A DNA stretch of 64,000 nt from NCBI GenBank assembly GCA_027382625.1, contig JAJKFJ010021834.1, forward strand, positions 48,668 through 112,667. Reading direction: 5' to 3'. The notes under the pieces were generated by a model, which was given only the letters and a program-made list of their open reading frames with translations, was not told where the DNA came from and made no database searches. Both the position numbers and the translations under genes were made by a program. The stretch is from Tetmemena sp. SeJ-2015 (lineage: Eukaryota; Ciliophora; Spirotrichea; Sporadotrichida; Oxytrichidae). Positions 1 through 10,917 of this stretch are shown one piece after another (positions within the stretch are counted from its first letter, which is position 1; each line of letters begins with the position of its first letter).

Positions 1-1214
1 TTAACACAGTGCATCAATTCCAAAATTTGAACTTAAATGAAACTGCATTGAGTAGCCATTTCTACTTCTCCTGCTTTAAAATCAAAGATAATCCCAGAAT
101 AATGCATTACGGGTTATTTCAGGAACATGTTGGTGACCTTCTGCCAAGAAATCATACTCTTGCCTTTTCTTATAAAAAATTCTTGGCACTGGTAGACATG
201 ATGGGCAAGAACCTTCACACGCAAATCTCATCTTCCTGATAAAAATTTAACCTGCATTTAAAGGTAGAGCAACGTTGAAGTGCATAGGACCTCGTGAATC
301 CCATAATATACTGGACTTACAAATTAAAAATGAGAAGGTGCAATGAAAATAGAGGGAGAAAAGAGAAGGGCAAAAAGATCTGCGAATCATTATTCTCAAA
401 AGGCACAGACACAGATAAATACCCAAAAATCAAAGCAGCGAACTCCAGTGAAAGGCTCAATTGAAGACTTCAATCAAAATGACTGCACTAAAGCAAGAGT
501 AACTCAGTTCTAGAGTGCGATTAGCTTAAAAGGTTATATAAAAGTCTTTTAATTATATAATTTAGAAATGAAAATTGATTATATGTGTAGTTATCCTAAT
601 TACGCTAGATCATGAACTATATGATGGATTATAAGTCTTAATTAATAAAGGCTCTTAGTAAGCGTTTGCTTTATAATTGATTCACAGTATTTACAGCTGA
701 CTTAATTTACTGTGAAGGAAAGATAAGTACAAGATGATAAGATAAACTCAGTTGTTTTAGGTTTATTATTTAATCATGTCTTTATATTCTTCAAAAATAG
801 TTTAATTTTTTCTACTTCTAAATAAAAATTGATAAGACTAAGAGTAACGAAATCTCACAAGCGAAAAATAATTTTGACTTAATATATTAAATAGAAATGT
901 TTGGCATCTTAAAATAATAAAGATATTGAAAACTCTAAAATAAACTATAGATGTATATTAATTAGCAACATTAAAATTTATTAAATAGGACTCCCTGCAA
1001 TAAGTATTATTTAAATATTTGTCTGATGGATATATAGGGCAAACTCTAAGAAGATAATATATAAGAAGCTCTCGATTATTTTTTTTCTTAACGCCGCCAT
1101 CTCTTTTGCTAAGAGCTTTATCATCTTTTCAAAAAATATAGGTAATGCCCTCTCACGTCAAAGTTAAGAATATAGGCCAAATTCTTTATAAGAATAATTT
1201 AATTTTGATAATGA

Positions 1215-1625
1215 AATTTGTAAATTAGAGCTTTTGAACTATTTTAGTTGAAATTTAAATGAAAATGAATTTAATTAAAATAATTAATGAAGAGTTGTAA
1301 ATTGTTAACCATTAGGAAGTAGGCATTTAAATATAGGGCTTAATAGATAGCTTATTGAATTTTGGTATGTGTTTGTTATACTGCCATAACTGTAGGATGT
1401 CTCAACTAAATGATATTAATGTAATTAACTCTGGACCAACATACTAGCTAACCAAGTTCACAAATTTTAGATTGAGGTTATTCTTTGCACACCTCCCAAG
1501 AAGAAGTTATCAATATAAAAGTTTATTAGAGTTTAATCTTTAATCTAATGGTAATAATTTCAATTATCTAAAAGTCATAAATTGTAAATCTATTAATTTA
1601 ATTAATTAGCTTTTTATTTTTTTAA
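1215..1625 (+). repeat. Copy A of the ~400-bp TIR repeat (MITE-like)
   Basis: Begins with an AT-rich arm leading to AATGAAGAGTTGTAAATTG and ends with the related inverted arm (ATAAATTGTAAATCTATTAA). The internal landmark TAATCTAATGGTAATAATTT matches the corresponding position of the other copies. Diverged; ends approximate. No coding capacity seen. Confidence 0.55.
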
Positions 1626-2235
1626 TTTTCTTCAGGGGAAAATTTTTCAAAAATAATTTAAAAAATTTAAATTTTTTTGGTTGGGTTTGAATGATTATAA
1701 AAAATTTGTTTTTAATTAAATTAAAAAAGGAAATTTTTAAAATTTGTTTTAAAGGTGCAAAAGTTAGAAGAACAAATTAAAAAAAAGATTTCAAAACTTT
1801 TGAAAAATCACCAATCCCAAACCTTTTAAAGCAAACAATTTTGCTACTTATTTTTAACCCTTCAAAAGGCCCCCAAAATTGGCCCCATTTTCCACTTTGG
1901 GGTTCCTTTGGTGAATTTTGGGGGTTCCCCCAACCAATTTTTTCAAGAAAAAAAGGAAAGAATTTAAAACATTCCCTTTTTCAAAAAAAGAAAGTTTCAA
2001 AGGAAAATTTAATTTTTGATAAATCATTATAAAAAAAGAAACACAATATTTAAATTAATAGAAAGTTGCATAAAACAGATGGATATGACAACTATAGACA
2101 AAACCAAAAAAAAATTTTGGTTTAAATAAAAAAAGAATTTAAAAAAAAAAATTAAAAAAGGGAAAGAAAAATTATAAAAAAGGGGTTTAAATTTTTAAAA
2201 CTTAGCCTTCTCCAACTAAGCCTAAATAATAAATT
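1590..2235. repeat. Homopolymer-rich low-complexity stretch
   Basis: Unusually dense runs of A, T, C and G (for example CCCCCAAAATTGGCCCC and TTTTGGGGG near 1,870-1,935 and long A runs near 2,105-2,180). A 63-codon frame at 1,841-2,032 under the standard code is only a product of these runs. May be a poorly polished assembly segment or a diverged simple-sequence region; not treated as a gene. Confidence 0.5.
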
Positions 2236-2417
2236 AAAAACGAAAGAATAAGAGCAAAAACTAGAGACCAAATGAAAACCTTATTATTATATCTAATCAG
2301 AAATCGTCATTTTTAATAGAATTGTATATTAATTTGAATATTAATCTACATTGGAAATTTATTTTTCCATCTTGGAGATTATCCAACGACTTTGTGGTAA
2401 CTATGAGAGAGGGAGAG

Positions 2418-2735
2418 AGAGAGCCAAACTTAAGAGTTACTTTTAAAAGCGGAGGGATGTCTCAAGCATTTCAAGCATGGTGAAACAAAGGCAGTAAACT
2501 CTTTAGGAATTGAAGGTTTAAGCAGAGATGGAAACCTCCTTTTAAGCTCGTTTAAAGTGGTAATAGCAGAATTGAAGTGGGCTATTGTAAATTAGATCAT
2601 TCAGTTAAAGAGATTTCAGAGAAGCCTACAGCAACATTAAGACTATGTTAAAAAAGATAAGGAAGATTAAGAGCAAATAGAGACAGAGAGCTTGCTCAGG
2701 TTAACAACTTTACGATATAATTAAGCATTATAATT
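2418..2735 (+). CDS. Basic, Gln-rich helical segment, probable N-terminal part of the CHD-like gene
   Basis: Frame reads AKLKSYFQKRRDVSSISSM, then a Gln/Lys-rich helix. It shifts frame near 2,555, where AAGTGG is repeated 20 bp apart; deleting one repeat plus the spacer gives an open frame to about 2,730 (FQARLKWAIVNQIIQLKRFQ region). The composition (charged, coiled-coil-like, rich in TAA/TAG-coded Gln) fits regions N-terminal to the chromodomains of CHD proteins, and the next conserved segment downstream is chromodomain 1. No specific domain is recognised, so assignment to this gene is inference from position and frame restoration. Confidence 0.4.
2555..2574 (+). other. Candidate 20-bp IES, pointer AAGTGG
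   Basis: Direct repeats AAGTGG at 2,555-2,560 and 2,575-2,580. Removing one repeat and the 14-bp spacer joins two open frames into one. Flanks are not conserved domains, so support is weaker than for the helicase IESs. Confidence 0.4.
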
Positions 2736-2920
2736 CTCTATCATTTCACACTCTTCAGTTACGAATTAATAATAATATTCTGAATTTAAATTAAAAAGAT
2801 ATCAAATTGGAATAACTAATTAAGCTTTAAATCTCAATTTAATAGAAACTCTAGTTATTAAATAAATCTTTATTGAGAGTTGAATTGATTTTAATAATTA
2901 TATAATAAATCTAAGAGCGG

Positions 2921-3065
2921 TAAATCTAAGCGGCGAGAAGAAGTAGAAGAAGAGGATTCATACGAGGACGAAGACCCTTTCTCACCTGAAATCGACCAGA
3001 TTTTAGCGGATAAGTAGCTCGAGATACAGGTTTCAAGCGTTGGTCCTGGAGCATAAACCTCCCAG
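2921..3065 (+). CDS. Chromodomain 1, first part
   Basis: Encodes KSKRREEVEEEDSYEDEDPF followed by SPEIDQILADKQLEIQ, an acidic stretch leading into the first beta strand of a chromodomain (pattern D/E-x-I-D-x-I-L). It continues with SSVGPGAQTSQ, after which coding likeness ends. Joining at AG (3,064-3,065) to AG (3,618-3,619) gives TSQ-FLVKFSEQSYLH, the expected chromodomain beta strand pattern [YF]-[LF]-V-K-[FW]. Chromodomains of this class bind methylated histone tails or DNA; here it is chromodomain 1 of a CHD7-like protein. Confidence 0.65.
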
Positions 3066-3617
3066 GTATAAGTTTCAAACTATAGTTAAAATTTAAACTA
3101 AAATCAAAATTAAGTTAAAATAATAAATGAAGACTTGTAAATTGTTGGCATTTAAATTGTATTGGTACCCTAATATAGGGCTTGTTCGATAACATATTAA
3201 ATTATAATATGAGATTTCTCTACAGCCATTATTATAGGATGTCTCATCAGAAAGATATCGATGCCAAAAACTCTGAGCCAACAATTAATTAAACTCAAAA
3301 CTTCTAGCCGAGGTAACTTTTTACACAGACTTCATACTAAATAGTCATAAGGATGAAAGTTGTTTAGAATTTAATTATTAATCGAATGGTCATAAAATCA
3401 ACCCAATATCTCACACTTCAACTGCCTCGGATTTATAATTAATTAGATTAATTAATAATTTAATTCTCGTTTTTATTAAACTCTCTTCTTTAATGTAAAC
3501 ACCACCCTCATCAATTCTTTCTCACCCATTCTTTAGAAAATCTGAATTCCAAATAAAATGCGAAGAATCTCCCTCAGATCAAGAAAATGAAACAATTATA
3601 TTTTAATTTAATGACTT
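3064..3617 (+). other. IES splitting chromodomain 1 (554 bp, candidate pointer AG)
   Basis: Lies between the two halves of chromodomain 1 and consists mostly of copy B of the TIR repeat (about 3,075-3,480). A 2-bp AG repeat at both ends is the shortest pointer that restores TSQFLVKF in frame. The pointer is short, so the exact ends could differ by a few bases. Confidence 0.6.
3075..3480 (+). repeat. Copy B of the ~400-bp TIR repeat, inside an IES
   Basis: Left arm TTAAAATAATAAATGAAGAC, internal landmark TTAATCGAATGGTCATAAAA, right arm CACACTTCAACTGCC followed by AT-rich sequence inverted relative to the left arm. Same orientation as copies A and E. It fills most of the IES that splits chromodomain 1. 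Confidence 0.7.
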
Positions 3618-3755
3618 AGTTTTTGGTAAAATTCAGCGAGCAAAGTTACTTGCATGTTCGATGGGTAGAGGAAACTGAACTGGAGGAGTACAGTCAGCAA
3701 GCCAAACCTAAAATTCGAAGATATTTTAACGCAAAAGAAAAAAAGAGATTGCTTG
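3618..3755 (+). CDS. Chromodomain 1, second part
   Basis: Encodes QFLVKFSEQSYLHVRWVEET followed by ELEEYSQQAKPKIRRYFNAK and EKKRLL. This matches the second half of CHD7-type chromodomain 1 (YxVKxxxxSYLHCxWxxEEQL...KIKRF). The aromatic/Trp cage residue in the WVEE motif is present. In CHD7 proteins chromodomain 2 follows within about 30 residues; here the next chromodomain piece lies about 15 kb away at 18.9-19.5 kb. After 3,755 the frame enters AT-rich DNA. Confidence 0.8.
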
Positions 3756-6700
3756 TAAGTCATCACTCACTCATTCACTCAAATTAATATTCATTAATTT
3801 AAAAAATTATTATTTCATATAAAAGATTTTTAATTATGGTTTTTGCTGAAGTTCTTAGCGAACGAATTATAGTATAGTAATATTATAAATTTATCGTTTG
3901 ATTTTTGAAATTGAAGAAATATTATCAACTTTTTATTAGCTAATGAATAAATAATTGCTGAATTAAGGATTCCCCAAGGGATATTCAGGCCAGTAATCAT
4001 ATAACAGCGAGATTAGTAGGGTATATTTAAATCTATAGTTTAACTACATTTAACTAACTGCAGATTAAAACCTTTAGAAATGGAGGCATTTCCACATTAT
4101 TCCCTTATGGACCCTACCCATTAATTTTCAATTTTAATAAATCCAGGTGCATCCACCACCCAACACATGCATTGCAACTAGAAACTAGTTAAATAAATAT
4201 CCTTCTTTACTTCTTAAAATATTTTTGAGATCAAGTCAAGAAAATTTGAAACACAAATATTTCTGGAGAAAAGTAGTAAGGACTTCCAATAAAATAAAAA
4301 TGAAGAAAATTATTCTGAAAAACGTGCAAATCAAAATAGTGTAATTATTTTAAATCCTTACTTTACTTTCTTTTATGTTTTATGGAGGCCAAGGTGATGA
4401 TGATGGGTTGATCCGTTATATATTAAGTTAGAAATTTAATATGTGGAAGTTGTGATGTAAAATATATAAATTCTCCATTACTAATATTTGTAACATGATG
4501 AAAGTTAATTCAAAAGATGTTTTTATTTATAATTATGGTTATTATATATTAATCACGATTATATTATCAAAGAACGAATCAAAATTAAATTCTTAAGAAT
4601 ATTAAGAGCTCGAACCAAATTTGCTTAGCAAGAGTGAATTAATAGTTTCATTTTAATAAGCCTATTTTTCATCACGAACTTTATTCTTAGTAAATATAAA
4701 AAAGACTAAGAGGTAAGTAAACCTTGAAGATTATTTTCTTATTTTTTGTAAGTTATTTGAGTTTAGATATAATAAGCATTATAGGTTGAATAGAAATAGA
4801 TTATCAGTGATTGTCATTTCCTTAAATAATTTTCAAATTTAATCTGAAGCAACATCTGTTTAATTGTTAAATTTAGATTATAAATTCATTTATTATTTAA
4901 AAAGGAATGGAAGAAAAAGAATTCACAAGGAACTGGAGGAAGCAAAGTAGCAGAGACTCTTGAAATATAGTTGATAGCACATCTAAGTAAGTAAACCTAA
5001 ATTATTTGACAATAATTATGATGATTATTTATAAGTTTAGCTCATATTTAAGTCAAGCTATAATACCTTTATAGTCAAACTTAGATACATTGAAAATGGC
5101 GATGCAGCGCGCAAGAGTCCTTTAAGTTCTCCACTCTTCCAGAATTTGTCTATGACTCGTTTTTGCATTACTGTTCACTATGCAAATGATCTCTCCTATC
5201 CAAAGGTCAAGGTAAGTTTGAATGAATCACTATCCATCTACTAAAAAATCAGCTTTAGGGCTTCAGTGTTGAGAAGAAGGAACTAAAATAAAGAGAAAGT
5301 GAAAATGAGAGCAATTAAAATATAAGATCAAATAAGACTTTGGACAAGGAGAATGCGAATATAAAATTGTAGCCAGTACAAAGAATGCACTGCAAATGTA
5401 TTTAAATGAATTCAATTTTCTAAATCACTAATTCGTATTCTTCCTATAATCAACCAAAAGATTTCAGATTTAATCTAACCTTATAGTTGAAATAAATACT
5501 GTCTGGGATCTCGTTGATAGGAATGGAATTCTTCTTTAAGATCTTCACAAATGAGTCAAATACATAGAATAAGACACTTTATATACTCCTCCAATATAAA
5601 TGAAGTAATATATCAGATAACTTAATTTGTAGAGAGATTTCAGGAGAAATAGAAACTAATCATTCTAAAGAAGATTTCTAGGATTTTAAAAAAGGTTAAA
5701 GTCACTGATATCACAGAGATGAGGAAAACCTAGGTCAAGGGCAAGTAAAATATATTCAGTTCTAAAAATATTGAAATAAAACTTATTTTATATTTTTGCC
5801 TTCAATCATGTAATCATATTTCACCCATAATCTCTGTATTATGACTCACAGTTATCTATCTAAGGGATGAGTTCCCTAATATACTTATTTATTATTTTTC
5901 AATTCTCATTAATATATTAACAACATTTTTAATTTAGTTTTTACAATTTCTAAAATCAAACGATAAATGTATGAAATTATATGATAAAATTTTGTATCGA
6001 TATTATGAATCTCGCCATTAAATATTTATTATATATAATATTTTATCGGAATTATGTTTTCATATATTTTATAAGAGTTATTCAGTCTCTTACCATTTTA
6101 TTATATAAATAAATCAAATGGAATTAAAAAAAATGTTAGAAATTTGGAGAGAATAGAGAATTATAAATTATAGTGAATAAATGACAGGATATAGATACTC
6201 CAAAAAATGAAGGAAAAATGACAACAGTCCTCGCACAATTTAATATTAAATGGCATAGTGTAAAAAATGTGAAATAAGTTGAAGTACATCAATTTTATAT
6301 TAAATATAAATCATTGATATTAATTGCATAAAAGTTTATAATAATTGATAAGGTATAATTTTTTAATATGGGGAGAAAATCAAAATCTTAATATAAAGAA
6401 GAAGTAAAAATATTTTAAAGAAGTCTTGATCTTTAAAAACTATGTTCAGCCATATCAACATCGACTCTCAGCTTTCCTTAAGATACTTTATTTTTCCTTG
6501 AGCTGAGAATCGTATGAGTTAAGATATTAAGATGATATGCAAGAATGAATGAGCTGATTACCTTTCATTGATGAATTCAAATCCATTTGCTCATTACATT
6601 TAAATTATGCAAAGCTATAATAATGGTGAAGAATCTACCAAGCTTTTATATCTAGTAATAGATTAGGAATTAAGCATCCCCAATCGGGCATATAATAACT

Positions 6701-7262
6701 TAATCGATTTAAATTTAATTCACAGGCGTAACTCCTTGATCAGTTGTGCCACGTCTCGTGAAGCCCAGACGTAAGGCTTTTATATATTATAGAGTTAAAT
6801 GAATTTTTGATTACTCACTAGATATTTTTCTTCTTTGCTTTTGTAAAAAGAAGATGAGTTGAGAGAGGTACTTATTATTCTTAAATTAATTATTATTTGA
6901 TTCACTTTCTTTTTCTTCATTTTAAATAATTTTCTTGCGTCCATTGATAAAATATTGGAGATATCTATTAAGTTAGAAAGTTTCTCAAAAAGGTCAGTCA
7001 TCATTAATTTTAATAATTTAAAAGAGAAAAATATCAGAGAGGTCATTTTCTCTATTGTAAAGATAATGCCTGAATACTGTCCAATTTATGCAGAGTTTTC
7101 ATTAAGACTTTGTGGTTTTTAATTAAGAATGAAATTTGTACTAATTATGATTAATTCAAACTCTATAACTATTAAATAAGAATTAAGCACATTAAGATGA
7201 GTGCTTAAAAAGGGGAACAGAAAAGAGAAGTATCTCTCTTCTTTTTAATATAACTAAATTGA
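3756..7262. other. AT-rich interval, no firm gene
   Basis: Two short stretches look more coding-like than their surroundings: 4,893-4,965 (RKRIHKELEEAKQQRLLKYS, charged helix, + strand) and about 5,095-5,215 (several overlapping open frames, one with the run TLPEFVYDSFLHYCSLCK). Either could be a small piece of the CHD-like gene or of another gene, but neither has a recognisable domain or a convincing join. The 83-codon frame on the - strand at 6,795-7,046 is Lys/Ile/Asn-rich, as chance frames here are. The rest appears non-coding. Confidence 0.3.
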
Positions 7263-9457
7263 CTAGCATATTTATATTTTCATAAGCAAGATCCACTTCC
7301 TATATCGAAAGATGAGCGCAATAATTTAAGTAATGAGTATCTTGATCATCAAGAGATTTTTTATTTAAACGAAATGCAATTACGGAAAAGAGGAAGGAAG
7401 TGTTAGTTCAAGGATACTGAGCATCCAGATTAAATTGATAAAGCTAAGACGATTCTTCCATATCATGACTATGATATTGATGCACTTCTTAGTTTGGAGG
7501 AATTCAAGCCTCTTAAAAATTCAAGAGACCTTTCTCTATGTGTCACCAAATACATAGTTATAAAAACAGCAAGGTTTGGAATTAAATCAGTGATAGGTCC
7601 TTGACATAGATAAGTGGACAACTCCAAGTAGAGTTTTTCTCGAATTTATTTTATCTTTTCTAGTCTTTGTTCCTTTTTAGAATATCTAGCCTAAAATCCA
7701 TCTGTAAATTTTTTCTTACTCCATTGAAAAATTAAGGAGTGAAGATATAATCTTAGTTGACATCGATATATTTGAGGGATTTCATTCTTATCAGACCTTT
7801 TGAAAGATACTCATTTTTAGAGAAGATGTGTCAAAGAAAAGCAAAAGTTTGTTGCAATTTTAAATAAATCTAAAGACTACTTTACGTCAAATTTTCTAAG
7901 AAGGAATGCTCGGGCTCTTGTATGAACTTAATGTCAATTCAGTACTTGACCTCAAGATTAAAACAATGACTTTTGTCAAGTCTCAGATTTATTACTGAGA
8001 TTAATTATTATTTTAGGTGAGCAACTATTGAAGAATGAAATAATAATATTTTATGTGAGTCTAATTCAGAGAAATTCTGGGCTTGTAAACTATTTTTCTA
8101 TTAACTAAAAAGAAAGCTTCTCAAATTTAGAAGAATAAATTGCCCTACTAGATAGTAAAATATGGAGAAAAAAATATCTATGATGGTTGGTACCTTTGCT
8201 TCCTTTAAAATTAATCCATAAGTTATCCATCTACTTCCTATGCTTGATCAAACATTTATTCTGATTATGATATTAGATTCAGGGTTGCGACTAATTGAGA
8301 GATTCCAATTAAACAAGTTGGAGACTTAGTGTGTTTAATCTGTGCATAATGCCAAGCCATAAACTATATGGATTTAGATAAGATGGCATAATATATTTCA
8401 GAGATAATAATTAAGAGATGAGAAATTATATTGTCTAAACATATTTTAGCCTTAAATAACTAAGCTTTCAGGGAAACTAAAAGTGAGGAATTAGAATTGG
8501 CTCTCCAGGGTTTAAGAATATAGTTAAAAGTAGTTAGTAAAGTTATATGTCTGAAATAGAAAAGGGGATTAAGAATAGGTCTCATTTAGCAGCAGACTTA
8601 ATTAACCTCGATTATAAAACGATTAAGCAGCTCTATAAACACCTAATCTTGAATATGACTTCTCAACTATCTAATTTTTAAAAAAAAAGATCGTAAAATT
8701 TAAGAAATAAATTCATATATCTAATATATAGTAGACTTTGCTATGCCTGCAGGATAGCATTGCCTAAAAGCTAGGTGGATTTAATGAAATCGAAAAGATA
8801 ATGGGATAAAAATTTCTATGATCTAAAAGCTCAAGAAAAAGAAGAGAATCAATAAAAATAATGTTAATCATGAATGGAAAGAAAATATCAGTTGCACTTA
8901 ATAAATAGCATGCAGATATCTAAGAGTTGTATTTTATTGGTGTTTCAGGTTTTGTTCGTTTTTCACCTTGTAATTAAAAAGAGTTCTTTTTACCACAGTT
9001 GTATTCTATTTTTTCAATTCGCAATAAACTATTCTTATTTGTTCTAAAAAATAGTGAACTATCAATCATAATGACATTATCGATTGCTTTTAAGATTTAT
9101 AAAGTTGAAAAAGATCTAAGTATATTGAAAAGTAAAGATCTCTCTGAGAAGTCCAGATGAACTAAGAGATACAACTTAAGAGGGAGAAACAGTCCTGAGT
9201 GAAATATAAAAGAGCAGGAGGATAATAATTTAACTCTTATAAATTATATGCGAGAATGAGATTGTTGATAGAGGAGAGAAGCTAAAATAGTTGTCCACTA
9301 AATCTATGACATTAGAGTCGCAAAGTCACAAAGTAAAACTACCAGCTTAAAATTTTTAATGCTATCAATCTTCTCTTGTAGAGAGTGACTCGCAGTTCCA
9401 GCACGAAATTATACAGCAACTAAGACACTAAATGAGAGGTTTCAAGCTTGTACCAAA
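7263..9457 (+). pseudogene. Possible decayed gene, + strand, function unknown
   Basis: A cluster of TGA-delimited + frames: 7,263-7,604 (HKQDPLPISKDERNNLSNEY...), 7,603-7,998 in the next frame, a stretch ending at TGA 8,419-8,421 with the cysteine cluster CLICAQCQA (possible zinc knuckle), and frames to TGA at about 9,455. Frame changes and single in-frame TGAs recur every 100-200 bp. The content is less repetitive than typical intergenic DNA, which suggests an old coding region, possibly part of a transposon whose transposase lies at 10.9-12.6 kb. Open length alone is not significant under this code. Confidence 0.25.
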
Positions 9458-10374
9458 ATGAATCATTGAAAATATTATGTTAATTAGTTTTTTAAAAATT
9501 ACTAAGCGTATTTGAAATTAAATTCTTGCCCCATAAATCCTCTCGAAAAAATTTTAATCACGCGAGCGGTTGTGAAAAAAATTAGTTTATTTCTAATTAA
9601 TAAATCCAACCTGATGAGCTACATTCCCAAAGTCTTATATTCGTTGATATCTTAAACTTGCTCTTACAGCTGATTGAATTGCCCTCTTACTCTTTTGCTT
9701 TGCTCGAGATAGCATTACATGCTCAGGTTTAGCTCCTTCTCTTCCTCTTTGCTCCTTCTGATTATTTTCGCTAAGAGCTGGGTTTAAAATGAAATGTAGA
9801 TCTTCCTTTTTTAATAAAATAAGTTTAAAAGTTTTAATACAGCTGAATGCCAAGAAAGTCTTTCAAGTTTGTGTGAACTCTAGAATAATCTAATTTAAAT
9901 TGTTTTTTTTTAATTATCAAATCTGTTTCTTTTACTTTCCCTTTTGCTTATTGAATAATCTTGGTGATTCAATCAATTGTTAACTGTCATCATTACATCG
10001 CAAATCCACTTCTAGTAAAGGTGAAGTTAGTCTCACTCATCCGGAATGAATAATAGTATCTTCTGATCTCGTTTAGCTTAGTTGATAAAGTTCTCAGCTG
10101 CCCCTCAATCTATGGTATAGCTGTTACTTCGTTTCTCCTTAGATACTATATGTATTAATGGACAACAAATAACTTCCATTCTTTTCTCCATTCATGTTGT
10201 ACTTTAGAAAGTATATATTGGCATAATTTAGCTTTGGAAGATAAGCAGAACAACCACAATAAAGTATTTTGTAAAGATCTTCTTTAATCGAATGTCTTGG
10301 ACGTTCATTTATTGTATGCTTCTATATTTTGAATTCAATTGATTCTTAAATAGATTTTGCAAGATTTTATAAAA

Positions 10375-10805
10375 TATTTATAAATAATATAACTGAGAAT
10401 TTAATAAAAAAGAGAATTAAATTAGATATTAAATTAAAATTGAATAAATCAGTGACTGTTGAAGTATGTTCAAATTGAATAATAATTACACCATTCGATT
10501 CAGCATTAAATTCTAAGAACTTTTTATCCTTCCAACTTTTGTAAGGGAGCGCTCAATCAAGAGTTTTAAGCGACACAAGTTTCAATGACGAAAATGAAGA
10601 GGGTGATTAAGAATGCGTTCGATATATCTCGCTGCTGAGAGGTGTTACTAAGATGAATAAAGAAGAAACTCATATTAATTTTTAATGAGCTATTGAGCAA
10701 GCTTCAGATCAGGGATTGAATCTACGATTTCAACTGACACCATATTGCAGCTCTCTATTTATTATTTTAATCAATCTCAGATTTTAATTAAAATTCCTAC
10801 AATAA
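10375..10805 (-). repeat. Copy C of the ~400-bp TIR repeat (reverse)
   Basis: Reverse orientation relative to copy E: starts with GAGAATTTAATAAAAAAGAG, contains CCATTCGATTCAGCATTAAA and later TCAACTGACACCATATTGCA, and ends with AT-rich sequence matching the left end of copy E. It lies about 110 bp upstream of the start of transposase relic 1. No protein coding. Confidence 0.75.
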
Positions 10806-10917
10806 TAAGTTCATCTAAATAAATAGTCAGAAATCAGGATCTCTTCTTTTACTCTCCCCAAAGAATTCTTTAAAGAGAAAAACCTAAAAAGCAAAACAAA
10901 TTTTCTTTACTTATTAA

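Larger units (their letters stand above)
1..2387. other. AT-rich flank with weak ORFs and one repeat copy
   Basis: No recognisable gene. A 76-codon frame ends in TGA at 239. A second frame starts at ATG 343 (MKIEGEKRRAKRS...), is basic and Lys/Gln-rich, and runs to TGA at 613-615; it could be the N-terminal piece of the CHD-like gene because its composition resembles the following segments, but nothing conserved supports that. A copy of the ~400-bp repeat lies at about 1,215-1,625 and a homopolymer-rich stretch follows it. Confidence 0.3.

Noticed and set aside
1870..1940. Telomere-like C4A4/G4T4 words (CCCCCAAAA, TTTTGGGGG)
   Set aside because: Isolated and irregular within a homopolymer-rich stretch, not tandem, and not at the end of any element.
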